Positions 1-10,313 of a stretch of DNA of 64,000 nt are shown here, in pieces. Where the stretch lies: NCBI RefSeq assembly GCF_001579845.1, contig NZ_CP007440.1, positions 5,230,029 through 5,294,028 of the forward strand, read 5' to 3'. A program made the translations under genes and the position numbers. Positions within the stretch are counted from its first letter, which is position 1. Every line of letters starts with the position of its first letter. Origin of the DNA: Rhodoplanes sp. Z2-YC6860 (lineage in GTDB: Bacteria; Pseudomonadota; Alphaproteobacteria; Rhizobiales; Xanthobacteraceae). The notes under the pieces are model-generated. The model was not told where the DNA came from. It saw only the letters and a program-made list of their open reading frames with translations, and searched no databases.

Positions 1-567
1 CTCGTCGACGACGTAGCGGCATTTGGCCGGCCCGCCGGCAATGCCGACGGCCCGTGCGCCTTTGATCTTGGCGATCTGGCCGACCAGCGAGCCAACCGCG
101 CCGGACGCCGCCGACACCACCACGGTCTCGCCCGCTTTGGGCTGTCCGATTTCGGAGAGGCCCGTGTAGGCAGTCATCCCCGGCATGCCGAGCACGCCCA
201 GCGCTGTCGAGATCGGCGCAATCGACGGATCGATCTTGCGGGTCAGCTTGCCCTGGCTGATGGCGTGGGTCTGCCAGCCGCTGGGGCTCAGCACGATGTC
301 ACCCGGCGCATAGCCGTCGAGATTGGAAGCGATCACCTCGCTGACGGTGCGGCCTTCCATGACCTGGCCGATCTGGACCGGCGCCGCGTAGGACGGCGCG
401 TCGCTCATCCGTCCGCGCATGTAGGGATCGAGCGACAGCCACAGCGTCCGCAGCAACATCTCGCCGGGCGCTGGCACGGGCACCGGCATCGGCTCGACGC
501 GGAGGTCACTCTCTTTCGGCTCGCCCACCGGCCGTGACGCGAGAATGATGCGCACGCCCGTGGTCAT
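1..567 (-). CDS. NADP-dependent oxidoreductase, CurA/zinc-independent MDR type (3' truncated by window edge)
   Basis: The first 189 residues are present; the reading frame runs off the left edge. The N-terminus (MTTGVRIILASRPVGEP) and the segments SLDPYMRGRMSD, GMPGMTAYTGL and ETVVVSAASGAVGSLVGQIA are typical of the medium-chain reductase family of CurA, leukotriene B4 dehydrogenase-like and 2-alkenal reductases, which reduce C=C bonds of enals or enones with NADPH. The glycine-rich AASGAVGS stretch starts the nucleotide-binding fold. The start lies 5 bases after the guaB stop on the same strand, so it is probably co-transcribed with guaB. Substrate unknown. Confidence 0.85.
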   Translation of the reverse strand, partial: MTTGVRIILASRPVGEPKESDLRVEPMPVPVPAPGEMLLRTLWLSLDPYMRGRMSDAPSYAAPVQIGQVMEGRTVSEVIASNLDGYAPGDIVLSPSGWQTHAISQGKLTRKIDPSIAPISTALGVLGMPGMTAYTGLSEIGQPKAGETVVVSAASGAVGSLVGQIAKIKGARAVGIAGGPAKCRYVVDE

Positions 568-572
568 AGCCG

Positions 573-2087
<1,515 letters not shown>

Positions 2088-2292
2088 TCAAGTCCCGGAG
2101 ATGTAAGCGTCCGGAACGAATAAACGAGGCCCTTCGCGAGGACGGCACGCCCTCGCCCGAATCGGGCCCGCTTTTGGGTTGGCGATGGTGCTTAGCACCG
2201 GAACATCCGATTTCCTAGGGAATTCCTGAGAAATCCCGCGTCATCCACCGCTCGCCGCTCTATGATCAAAATCCGGGGCATCTGGAATAGGC

Positions 2293-3711
2293 ATGACACA
2301 AAAACGGCTTGTCCCCTTCATCGTGGCGGTGTCGCTGTTCATGGACAACATGGACTCGACCGTGATCGCGACCTCGCTGCCGGCGATCGCCCGCGATATC
2401 GGGACGAGCCCGCTGGCGCTGAAGCTTGCCGTCACCTCGTACCTTCTCTCGCTCGCCGTCTTCATCCCGATGAGCGGCTGGACCGCCGACCGGTTCGGCG
2501 CCCGCACCGTGTTCCGCGCCGCGATCGCGGTGTTCGTCCTGGGCTCGATCGGCTGCGCGCTGTCGAGCGCGCTGTGGCACTTCGTGCTGGCGCGCATCGT
2601 CCAGGGCATCGGTGGTGCGATGATGACGCCGGTCGGACGCCTCGTGCTGGTGCGCACCATCGACCGCAAGGAGCTGGTCAACGCCATGGCCTGGGTGTCG
2701 ATCCCGGCCATGATCGGTCCCCTGCTCGGCCCGCCGCTTGGCGGCTTCATCACGACCTATGCCAGCTGGCACTGGATCTTCCTGATCAACGTGCCGATGG
2801 GGCTTGTCGGCATCATCCTGGTGACGCGCTACATCGAGAACATCCGCGCCGAGGTGCCGGAGCGGTTCGACGCGGTCGGCATGGTGCTGTCGGGCGTTGC
2901 TGTGGCGGGGCTGACGTTCGGGCTGTCGATCGCGGGTCTCGATATCGTGCCCTGGCCCTGGGTGGCGGGGCTGATCGCGGCCGGCTTGATTTCGCTGTCG
3001 TTGTATCTGGCCTATGCGCGCCGGGCGCCGGCGCCGATCATCGATTTCGGTCTGCTGAAGCTACCGAGCTTCCGGGCGAGCCTCGTCGGCGGCTTCATGT
3101 TCCGCATCGGCGTTGGCGCCATGCCGTTTCTGTTGCCGCTGCTTCTGCAGGTCGGCTTCAAGCTGTCACCGTTCCAGTCGGGCCTGATCACCTTCACCTC
3201 GACAATGGGCGCGATCATCGTCAAAGGCGCGGCGCCCCGTATGCTGAAGGCCTTCGGCTTCCGCACGCTGCTCATCACCAACGCCATCCTCGGCGGGCTG
3301 TCGATCGCTGCCTGTGCCGGCTTCTCGGCCCAGACCTCGTTCATGGTGATGGTCGGCGTCCTGATGATCGGCGGCTTCTTCCGCTCGCTTCAGTTCACCG
3401 CCGTCAATGCTCTCGCCTATGCCGAGGTGCCGGCCGCGCGGATGAGTCGCGCCACCGCGCTCGCAGCCGTCGGCCAGCAGGTGTCGCTTGCGACCGGTGT
3501 CGCAGTCGGCGCGCTGACCGTGGAGCTCGCGGTGCGTTACCACGACCAGGCCGCGATTATGGCCTCCGACTTCCCGCCGGGTTTCATCCTGGTGGGGCTC
3601 ATCGCCACGAGCTCGGCGCTGATCTTCTGGCGGATGCCGGCTGACGCCGGCGCCGAAATGGCCGACCGCCTGCCCGCCGCCAGCCGGGCGTCCGACCCGA
3701 AGGGCGGATAA
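2293..3711 (+). CDS. MFS transporter, DHA2/EmrB-like drug:H+ antiporter
   Basis: 472 residues, very hydrophobic, consistent with the 12-14-helix DHA2 group that exports drugs or organic compounds across the inner membrane. The N-terminus carries the family pattern MDSTVIATSLPAIARDIG. The loop after helix 2 (SGWTADRFGARTVFR) is MFS motif A, and FVLARIVQGIGGAMMTPVGR is the motif B/C region. It is divergent from guaB and has no adaptor (EmrA) neighbour, so it probably works alone. A hairpin (CCGCCAGC/GCTGGCGG) follows the stop. Substrate unknown. Confidence 0.88.
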   Translation: MTQKRLVPFIVAVSLFMDNMDSTVIATSLPAIARDIGTSPLALKLAVTSYLLSLAVFIPMSGWTADRFGARTVFRAAIAVFVLGSIGCALSSALWHFVLARIVQGIGGAMMTPVGRLVLVRTIDRKELVNAMAWVSIPAMIGPLLGPPLGGFITTYASWHWIFLINVPMGLVGIILVTRYIENIRAEVPERFDAVGMVLSGVAVAGLTFGLSIAGLDIVPWPWVAGLIAAGLISLSLYLAYARRAPAPIIDFGLLKLPSFRASLVGGFMFRIGVGAMPFLLPLLLQVGFKLSPFQSGLITFTSTMGAIIVKGAAPRMLKAFGFRTLLITNAILGGLSIAACAGFSAQTSFMVMVGVLMIGGFFRSLQFTAVNALAYAEVPAARMSRATALAAVGQQVSLATGVAVGALTVELAVRYHDQAAIMASDFPPGFILVGLIATSSALIFWRMPADAGAEMADRLPAASRASDPKGG

Positions 3712-3742
3712 GGTTTGCGCTGCGGCCACGGCCTTGCCACAA

Positions 3743-3764
3743 CCGCCAGCAAGAAAGCTGGCGG
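3743..3764 (+). terminator. Hairpin after MFS gene, possible terminator
   Basis: A perfect 8-base stem CCGCCAGC / GCTGGCGG with loop AAGAAA lies 31 bases after the MFS stop and 32 bases before the TPR gene. No T tract follows, so it is a weak terminator candidate at best. Confidence 0.35.
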
Positions 3765-3796
3765 ATAGCCGCCGCGGCTCTTAAGATTCGGGGACG

Positions 3797-4993
3797 ATGC
3801 AAACGCGGCAAGGCTGTTCGGACAAATCGATGCCGAAGCCTCTCATCCATTCGTGTCTGGCCCTTTGGGCGCTGCTCGCGTTTGCCGCCGCGGCAAACGC
3901 CCAGCCGCAGGCGCCCGCGCTGATATCGACCGATGAGCAGGGCTGCGCGGGCGTCAACACTGCGCCGGCCGATGCGGTGCAGGCCTGCACCGCGCTGGTC
4001 GGCAGCGGCCGCTACGCCGGCAACAATCTCGCCATCGTCTATTTCAACCGCGGCATCGCCTATGGACGGCTCGGCGACTACGACCGCGCCATCGGCGAAT
4101 TCGATGCGGCGGTGCGCCTCAATCCGACCTACACGCGCGCCTACAGCAGCCGCGGCAGCGCGCTGCTGCTCACCGGAAACTTCGACCGCGCGATTGCGAG
4201 CTTCGATCAGGCCATCCGGCTCGACCCGAATTCCGCGACGAGCTTTGCCGGCCGCGGCAGCGCCTATCGGTCCAAAGGTGATGCCGACCGCGCCATCGCC
4301 GATTTCAGCCAGGCGCTGCGGCTCAATCCCGGCGACGCCGCTTCTTACACCGAGCGCGGCATCGCATCGGCCGACAAGGGCGATCACGACCGCGCCATCG
4401 CCGACTACGAGGCGGCGCTCAAGATCGACTCGAATTACAGCCTCGCCTATCTCAACCGCGGCATATCGTGGAACGCCAAGAAAGAGTCCGACAAGGCGCT
4501 CGCCGATTTCGACACCGCGATCCGCCTGACGCCTGAGAGCGGCGCGGCCTACGGCAGTCGTGGCGTCGCGCTCGAAGCCAAGGGCGAGACCGAGCGCGCC
4601 ATCGCCGATCTCGACAAAGCCATCGCGCTCGACCCGCGCAATGCCGGCTACCTTCAGAGCCGAGGCAATGCCTGGCGCAACCACGGCCGGCTCGACAAAG
4701 CGCTCGCCGACTACAACCAGGCGCTGACGCTCGCGCCGAAAAACTGGCTCACATATTACTACCGCGCCCAGGTGCAGTACGTGGCGGGGAACTTCCGCGA
4801 GGCTCTCGCCGACGCCACCAGGACCGCCGAACTCAACGCCAACTGGGCACCCGCCTTGAGCCTGCGTGGGCTCATCCAGGAAAAGCTTGGCGCAAAGGAC
4901 GCAGCCATCGCCGATTTACGGCGTGCGGCAGCCCTCGATCCGGCCCTGCCGCAGCCCGCCGACGCGCTCCGGCGCATGGGAATTTTGCGTTAA
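3797..4993 (+). CDS. Secreted tetratricopeptide-repeat protein (first of three)
   Basis: 398 residues with a signal-peptide-like segment (SCLALWALLAFAAAANAQ), then a short Cys-containing region (GCAGVN...VQACTALV), then about nine or ten 34-residue TPR units. Repeat consensus is clear: DYDRAIGEFDAAVRLNPTY, DADRAIADFSQALRLNPGD and so on. TPR arrays are protein-binding scaffolds and this one should be periplasmic. An in-frame ATG at 3830 would give a more usual signal peptide and may be the true start. It forms a same-strand trio with paralogues at 5068 and 6108. Partner unknown. Confidence 0.85.
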   Translation: MQTRQGCSDKSMPKPLIHSCLALWALLAFAAAANAQPQAPALISTDEQGCAGVNTAPADAVQACTALVGSGRYAGNNLAIVYFNRGIAYGRLGDYDRAIGEFDAAVRLNPTYTRAYSSRGSALLLTGNFDRAIASFDQAIRLDPNSATSFAGRGSAYRSKGDADRAIADFSQALRLNPGDAASYTERGIASADKGDHDRAIADYEAALKIDSNYSLAYLNRGISWNAKKESDKALADFDTAIRLTPESGAAYGSRGVALEAKGETERAIADLDKAIALDPRNAGYLQSRGNAWRNHGRLDKALADYNQALTLAPKNWLTYYYRAQVQYVAGNFREALADATRTAELNANWAPALSLRGLIQEKLGAKDAAIADLRRAAALDPALPQPADALRRMGILR

Positions 4994-5067
4994 CTCCAAT
5001 GGCTTAGACCGGCCTGAACCCCGCTGGGCGCATTTGCGACCAATTGGCATTGAGGGAGCTTAGGGCT

Positions 5068-6111
5068 GTGCGCAAGCTATTGCCGTTGATCGTGGCTTTG
5101 CTCGCCACCTGTAAAGCGTCCGCAAAACCCTGGGACAACCGCTGCGGCAATCCCGACGCAGGCCTGCCCAATTGGATCGCCGGCTGCTCGGCAATGATCG
5201 ACAGTGGCGACTACCGCGGGCGCGAACTGTCCACGGCCTATGCGCAGCGCGGTCACGCCCTCACGTTGACCCGCGATCTGCCGCGCGCGGCCGACGATCT
5301 CGACCGCGCAGTCGAGACCGATCCGAGCAACGTGACGGCCCTCGTCAACCGTGCGAACTTTTTCAACGTCGCGCACAAGCCCGAGCGGGCCCTCTCCGAC
5401 GCAAAGCGCGCACTGGAACTCGATTCAACCCTGCCGCTGGCCTATTTCGTGCGCGCGGCCGCGGCTGCGCAGCTGAACGACGTTGACGGAGCAATCGCCG
5501 ACTACAGCGCTGTGATCAAGATGCGGCCCAATTTCGCGCAAACTTATGGCCTGCGCGGCATGCTCTATCACAAGAAAGGCGACGAGGATCGCGCCATCGC
5601 CGATTACAATGACCGGCTCAGCCGTGAGTCCGACGTCGGCACACTGCTCAGCCGCGGCGACGCGCGCCGCAACAAGAAGGATTACGAAGGCGCTGGTGCC
5701 GATTATTCCGAAGCCATCCGTCTCGCGCCGAAGAATGCCGGCGGCTATAAAGGTCGCTGCTTCATCCGCCTGGTGTCCCAGGACTTCAAGGGCGCGATCG
5801 AGGACTGCGACACGGCGATCAACCTTGAGCCCAATGAGGCCGGTCTCTATATCAACCGCGGCAGCGCGCTATCGATGCTCGGCGAGCGGCAACGTGCGCT
5901 CTCCGATTATGACACTGCGATCGCGCTCGAGCCCAGGCATCCGATCAACCATGTCAGCCGCGCGATGGTGCTGAGCGAAATGGGCGATCGCGCCGGCGCG
6001 ATCGCAAGCCTGCGCAAGGCTCTGGCTCTGGTGCCCGGGTTCCCGCCGGCGCTGGAACAGCTGGAGAAGATCCAAAAAGAGAACATGGCCAAGAAGCAAA
6101 CCAGCCGATGA
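5068..6111 (+). CDS. Secreted tetratricopeptide-repeat protein (second of three)
   Basis: 347 residues. The frame is open upstream to 5044, but I chose the GTG at 5068. It has a GGGAG ribosome site 9-10 bases before it and gives a clean signal peptide, MRKLLPLIVALLATCKASAKP. The mature start carries the Cys-containing region also seen in its neighbours (RCGNPDAG...IAGCSAMIDSG), then about eight TPR units such as DVDGAIADYSAVIKMRPNF. Its stop overlaps the start of the third TPR gene (ATGA), so these two are translationally coupled. Role inferred only as a periplasmic scaffold. Confidence 0.85.
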   Translation: MRKLLPLIVALLATCKASAKPWDNRCGNPDAGLPNWIAGCSAMIDSGDYRGRELSTAYAQRGHALTLTRDLPRAADDLDRAVETDPSNVTALVNRANFFNVAHKPERALSDAKRALELDSTLPLAYFVRAAAAAQLNDVDGAIADYSAVIKMRPNFAQTYGLRGMLYHKKGDEDRAIADYNDRLSRESDVGTLLSRGDARRNKKDYEGAGADYSEAIRLAPKNAGGYKGRCFIRLVSQDFKGAIEDCDTAINLEPNEAGLYINRGSALSMLGERQRALSDYDTAIALEPRHPINHVSRAMVLSEMGDRAGAIASLRKALALVPGFPPALEQLEKIQKENMAKKQTSR

Positions 6112-7058
6112 AACCGTCCATGATCCGCACTTCGCTCATTGTCGCCGCGCTTCTCGCCGCCTCCCCGGTGGCCGCTCAGGAGGCCATGACGCCGGGCGCG
6201 CCGGCCGAGGCCTGCAAGGCGCCCAATGTCACGGTCAACGCACGGATCGCGGGCTGCAGCAAGATCATCGACGAGAAGAAGGAAACCGGCCGCGCGCTCG
6301 CGGTTGCCTACTGCAATCGCGGTTTCGCGCTGACCGAACAGCGCGAGTTCGATCGCGCGATGACGGATCTCAATGACGCGATCAAGATCGATCCGAGCTA
6401 CGCCTGCTCGTTCAGCAACCGTGGCCGCGTCTACGCGTTCAAGAACGATCTCGAAAAAGCCATCGCGGACTACGATCACGCCATCAAGCTCGATCCAAAA
6501 TTCGCCATCGCCTACAACAACCGCGGCGACGCGATGATGCGGCGCGGCGAACTCGACAAGGCGATCGCAGATTTCACCACCGCGATCAAACTCGATCCGG
6601 TAAGCGTGCACGCCTACGGCAATCGCGGCTGGGCCTATCAGCGCAAGCGCGACAACCAGAAGGCGCTCGCCGACTACACGAAAGCGATCGAGCTCGAGCC
6701 GAAAGATCTACTCGGCTACATCAACCGCGGCAACATCTATCGCGTCATGGGCAATCTCGACCGTGCCGCCGCCGACTATGGCGAGGCCATTCGCGTGGCG
6801 CCGACCGACGCACGCGGCTGGCGCAATCGCGGCATGATCAAGCTGATGAAATACGACAACGCCGGCGGCATCGCGGACTACGACAAGGCGCTCGAATACG
6901 ATCCGAAGGACGCCTATTCCTGGAACAACCGCGGCATCGCCAAGCGTGACACCGGCGACAAGGCCGGCGCCATCGCCGATCTCAAGAAGGCGCTGGAGAT
7001 CAATCCGGACATGCCGTCGACGCGGCAGTCGCTGGAAGAGCTTGGCGTGAAGCCTTAG
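6108..7058 (+). CDS. Secreted tetratricopeptide-repeat protein (third of three)
   Basis: 316 residues: signal peptide MIRTSLIVAALLAASPVAAQ, a two-Cys region (EACKAPNV...IAGCSKIID), then about seven TPR units with very regular spacing (DLEKAIADYDHAIKLDPKF, ELDKAIADFTTAIKLDPVS). The start overlaps the stop of the preceding TPR gene by 4 bases. The last 59 bases overlap the 3' end of the convergent DNA glycosylase gene, so both C-termini are encoded on opposite strands of the same DNA. The three TPR genes look like a tandem duplication that has since diverged. Confidence 0.87.
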   Translation: MKPSMIRTSLIVAALLAASPVAAQEAMTPGAPAEACKAPNVTVNARIAGCSKIIDEKKETGRALAVAYCNRGFALTEQREFDRAMTDLNDAIKIDPSYACSFSNRGRVYAFKNDLEKAIADYDHAIKLDPKFAIAYNNRGDAMMRRGELDKAIADFTTAIKLDPVSVHAYGNRGWAYQRKRDNQKALADYTKAIELEPKDLLGYINRGNIYRVMGNLDRAAADYGEAIRVAPTDARGWRNRGMIKLMKYDNAGGIADYDKALEYDPKDAYSWNNRGIAKRDTGDKAGAIADLKKALEINPDMPSTRQSLEELGVKP

Positions 7059-7632
7059 CGTTCACGTCCGCAGCGATCGGGCCTAAGGCCGCTTTCAGCT
7101 CCGAATAGGCCAGCACCAGCGCTTCGAAGCTGAAGTTGAGATTGCGCCCGCTCGGGTTGGGCAGCACCCAGGCCACCGCGCCGCCGAAGAGCTCAGGCTG
7201 CCGTCCCCAGCTCACCGCGTTGTTTCCCGTGATCGCCGCGAAGGCCGGCTTGCCGAGAAACGCGACCACGCGTGGATCGTAACGCCTGATCTTTCGTTTC
7301 AGCGCCGCGCCCGCCCGCTTCAATTCCAAACGGGACAAATCATTCGCTCCGGGCGTCGGCCGGGCCACGGCGACAGTCAGTCCGCAGCCATGGCGCAAGA
7401 TGCTGCGATCGTCTTCGGGATCGATCTCTTGCGGCGTGAAACCAGCGCGATGCAGCACGCGCCAGAAGCGATTGGTGCGGCTGACAAAGTGCCGGCCCGC
7501 GAGCGCCGCAGTCGCCCCAGGATTGATGCCGCAGAAGATCACCGGGAGGCCGGGCGCCAGGATGTCCGGCAGGCCGCGCAACCCGCCCATGTTGATTGGC
7601 TTGCGCACATCCGCTCCCCGATTTGGCATCAT
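7000..7632 (-). CDS. mug: G:T/U mismatch-specific DNA glycosylase (Mug/TDG-like)
   Basis: 210 residues. The family removes uracil or thymine (and etheno-cytosine) opposite guanine, starting base-excision repair. Both signature segments are visible: the active-site motif GINPG (about residues 36-40, within PVIFCGINPGATAALAGRHF) and the intercalation motif NPSG (in WVLPNPSGRNLNFSFEAL). The start is one of two consecutive ATGs at 7632 and 7629. The C-terminal 20 codons overlap the convergent TPR gene. The tail after LKAALGPIAADV has no evident family match and may simply be frame left open by the overlap. Confidence 0.88.
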   Translation of the reverse strand: MMPNRGADVRKPINMGGLRGLPDILAPGLPVIFCGINPGATAALAGRHFVSRTNRFWRVLHRAGFTPQEIDPEDDRSILRHGCGLTVAVARPTPGANDLSRLELKRAGAALKRKIRRYDPRVVAFLGKPAFAAITGNNAVSWGRQPELFGGAVAWVLPNPSGRNLNFSFEALVLAYSELKAALGPIAADVNAKASRQALPATAASTACPD

Positions 7633-7718
7633 AGTGAACCTGTTTTGGAGACGTCACGACCAACAGGCAAGTCCAGGACCGATCGCCGCCGATCAAATCT
7701 CCATGTCATCGGGACACC

Positions 7719-8189
7719 ATGAAGCATCTCACCTGTCTGGCCGCTGTTCTCATGGTGGCGACATCGACCGGCATGGCTCGCGCCGAGCAGCAGGAGACTC
7801 GCAACTGCGAATTCACGGTGAAAAAGCCGCGCGTGTCGGGCCAGGCCAGTATCACGCTTGTCGACGGCAAGACGACGAAGATTACGGTGGACGTCCTCTA
7901 TAGCGATGGGCGCGGCACTCCCGGCTACATCTGCACCATTGATTCATCGCGAGCCGACCAACAGGAGTCCAAATGGTCTGAGGACGGCGGCGCGACGGTC
8001 ATCGACAACGCGACGCCGTTCAACACCAGCGCGCCCGATCGCATCAAGGTGACGGTCGGCAAGCTCGTTTCAATCGACCTGGAAGAGGCGCAATCGCTCG
8101 GCCGCTGCGGCGTCGGCGCCGAACTGCCGAAGGCGATCGTCATTCCGGCCAAAGGCAAAGCCTGCCGCGTGTGGTTGAGAGAGCCCTGA
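7719..8189 (+). CDS. Hypothetical secreted protein with four cysteines
   Basis: 156 residues. A signal peptide is evident (MKHLTCLAAVLMVATSTGMARA). The mature part (about 133 residues) has four cysteines (NCEF, YICTID, LGRCGVG, KACRVW), enough for two disulfides in the periplasm, and otherwise alternates polar and hydrophobic residues as a beta-rich domain would. I recognise no family. It stands alone between the convergent rlmE (12 bases beyond its stop) and the divergent glycosylase gene. Confidence 0.7.
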   Translation: MKHLTCLAAVLMVATSTGMARAEQQETRNCEFTVKKPRVSGQASITLVDGKTTKITVDVLYSDGRGTPGYICTIDSSRADQQESKWSEDGGATVIDNATPFNTSAPDRIKVTVGKLVSIDLEEAQSLGRCGVGAELPKAIVIPAKGKACRVWLREP

Positions 8190-8200
8190 GCTGTCGCGCT

Positions 8201-8896
8201 TCAGGATGACGGGGCGAGAGCCCGTCCGCGGAAGCCGGTCGCCAGCACGTAGAGCTCGGCCGAATCCGAGCGGCTCGCCGCGGGCTTCACATGCTTCACA
8301 GTCGCGAAGTCGCGCTTGAGCTGCGTCAACAGCGCGCCTTCGGTGCCGCCCTGGATCACCTTGGCGAGAAACGAACCGCCGGGTTTGAGCACTTCGCTTG
8401 CGAATTCCGCCGCCGCCTCGACCAGCGCCATGATCTTCAGATGGTCGGTCTGGCGGTGTCCCGTGGCATTCGCTGCCATGTCGGACAGCACCACGTCCGC
8501 AGGTCCGCCGAGCATCTCTTTCAACATGTCGGGCGCTGACGGATCGAGAAAGTCGATCGTGGCGAATTCGACATCCGGAATCTCATCCATCTCCAGGATG
8601 TCGATGCCGACCACGCGGCCGGACGCGCCGACACGCTTTTTCGCCACCTGACTCCAGCCGCCGGGCGCTGCGCCCAGATCGGCGACACGACCGCCGGGCT
8701 TGAACAGCCGGTGCTTGTCGTCGATCTCGATCAGTTTGAACGCCGCGCGCGAGCGGTAGCCCTCACGCTTGGCGCGGGTCACATAAGGATCGTTGAGCTG
8801 GCGCTCCAGCCATTTGCGCGAGGACTGCGACTTGCGCTTGTCCTTGACGCGAACCTTGAGCTGTCTTTCACCGCGACCGGAACTCTTCGTCGTCAT
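8201..8896 (-). CDS. rlmE: 23S rRNA (uridine2552-2'-O)-methyltransferase
   Basis: 231 residues, FtsJ/RrmJ family. It methylates U2552 in the A-loop of 23S rRNA using S-adenosylmethionine, late in 50S assembly. Visible marks: [14 protein letters not shown] with the first catalytic Lys, the SAM motif [29 protein letters not shown] with the catalytic Asp, and [12 protein letters not shown] with the second catalytic Lys. The N-terminal 35 residues are basic and suited to rRNA binding. It lies 31 bases downstream of ppx/gppA on the same strand, an arrangement I recall from other alphaproteobacteria, so they are probably one operon. Confidence 0.95.
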   Translation of the reverse strand: MTTKSSGRGERQLKVRVKDKRKSQSSRKWLERQLNDPYVTRAKREGYRSRAAFKLIEIDDKHRLFKPGGRVADLGAAPGGWSQVAKKRVGASGRVVGIDILEMDEIPDVEFATIDFLDPSAPDMLKEMLGGPADVVLSDMAANATGHRQTDHLKIMALVEAAAEFASEVLKPGGSFLAKVIQGGTEGALLTQLKRDFATVKHVKPAASRSDSAELYVLATGFRGRALAPSS

Positions 8897-8927
8897 GGCG
8901 CAGTCTCACCGAGGGCGCAATCGAAGG

Positions 8928-10076
8928 TCATTGCCACACTCCGTCCTCACGCATCATCTGCACCAGCATGCCTTCGCGCAGCCCGCGGTCGGCAACCCGC
9001 AGCCGCGGGCATGGGAACGCGCGGCGGATCGCTTCGAGGATCGCGCAGCCGGCCAGCACCAGATCGGCGCGCTCGGCGCCGATGCACGGATTCGCGACGC
9101 GGTGCTCGTAGCTCATGCCGAGAAGCCGCCCGATCACGCCAGTCACCTGCTCATCGCTCATCCAGCAGCCATCGACGCGCCTGCGTTCGTAGCGCTGCAG
9201 GTCGAGATAAACGCCGGCGATGGTGGTCACCGTGCCCGAGGTGCCAAGCATATGCACGCCATCTGTGCCTCCGTGGCGCTCGGCGAACTGGCTGACATGC
9301 ACGGCCACCTCCGTGACCATGCGCTCGAAGCTTTCCGGCGTCACGGTGACGCCACCGTGGCGCTCGGCGAGCGTGACGACGCCGATCGGCATCGAAGTCC
9401 AGCCCTGAATGGCCGGGTGCGGCGGGCCGTGCTGAGTCGGCTCGCACGGGCCGAGCCGCACCAATTCCGATGAACCGCCGCCAATGTCGAACAGGATCAC
9501 GCCCTGGGCCTCCGGATCGACCAGCGGCGTGCAGCCGGTGGCGGCAAGGCAGGCTTCCGTCTCGCGGTCGGCGATCTCGAGCTCGATGCCGACTTCGTTG
9601 CGGACGCGGGCCAGGAAGTCCAGGCCGTTGCCCGCGGCACGGCAGGCCTCCGTCGCAATCAGGCGACTGCGGGTGACGCCGCGGTTGCGCATCTTGGCGC
9701 TGCACACGCGCAGCGCCTCGACGGCGCGCACGATCGCGGCCTCGCTCAGACGGCCGGAACTGCTGACACCCTCGCCCAGCCGGATGATCCGGGAGAACGC
9801 GTCGATGACCCGAAAACCGTCGCGCGTCGCGCGCGCCACCAGAAGCCGGCAATTGTTGGTGCCGAGATCGAGCGCCGCATAGGTCGGGCCGGACAGGTCG
9901 GCCGCGCCGAACCCGCCTCCTCCAAACTGCTGTGTACCGGGTCCGTTCCGGAACTCGTCCGAACGCGGATGCCGGTAGGGCGAGCGCCGGCCCCGCCGGG
10001 GTCCGCCCTTGGATGAATCCTTGGGCTCCCGGTCAGGCGCGGGGCCGAGGCCGGTCGCCCGGGCCTCGTCGTCCAT
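8928..10076 (-). CDS. Ppx/GppA family phosphatase (exopolyphosphatase / pppGpp phosphohydrolase)
   Basis: 382 residues. The ASKHA-fold phosphatase domain starts at about residue 65: TYAALDLGTNNCRLLVA (phosphate loop 1), FSRIIRLGEGV, EACRAAGNG, and ILFDIGGGSSEL (phosphate loop 2). Members split inorganic polyphosphate or pppGpp and so affect the stringent response. The first about 60 residues are polar and low in complexity (RRGRRSPYRHPRSDEF) and look disordered; no alternative start is obvious. It heads a likely operon with rlmE and is divergent from the molybdenum-hydroxylase gene across about 237 bases. Ppx versus GppA activity cannot be told from sequence. Confidence 0.9.
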   Translation of the reverse strand: MDDEARATGLGPAPDREPKDSSKGGPRRGRRSPYRHPRSDEFRNGPGTQQFGGGGFGAADLSGPTYAALDLGTNNCRLLVARATRDGFRVIDAFSRIIRLGEGVSSSGRLSEAAIVRAVEALRVCSAKMRNRGVTRSRLIATEACRAAGNGLDFLARVRNEVGIELEIADRETEACLAATGCTPLVDPEAQGVILFDIGGGSSELVRLGPCEPTQHGPPHPAIQGWTSMPIGVVTLAERHGGVTVTPESFERMVTEVAVHVSQFAERHGGTDGVHMLGTSGTVTTIAGVYLDLQRYERRRVDGCWMSDEQVTGVIGRLLGMSYEHRVANPCIGAERADLVLAGCAILEAIRRAFPCPRLRVADRGLREGMLVQMMREDGVWQ

Positions 10077-10313
10077 CGAAAACCTTTCCCCACGCCGAAG
10101 CCACGTTGCGCTCGAGGCGCTTGGCTCGACGGCGCGGCGGTCAATCCAACTTCGAAAACGACTCTAAAGAGCGGCGCAGGCAGGCGCAACCGGAGGCGCA
10201 AAGCTGGCATTCATGAGAACATGACGGAAACACGCCCCTGTTCTTGTGGAAGCAACGATGGTTGGTTATCTCAACCCGACGCGATTTCCCCAAAATTCCA
10301 GGCGAATTGCCCC

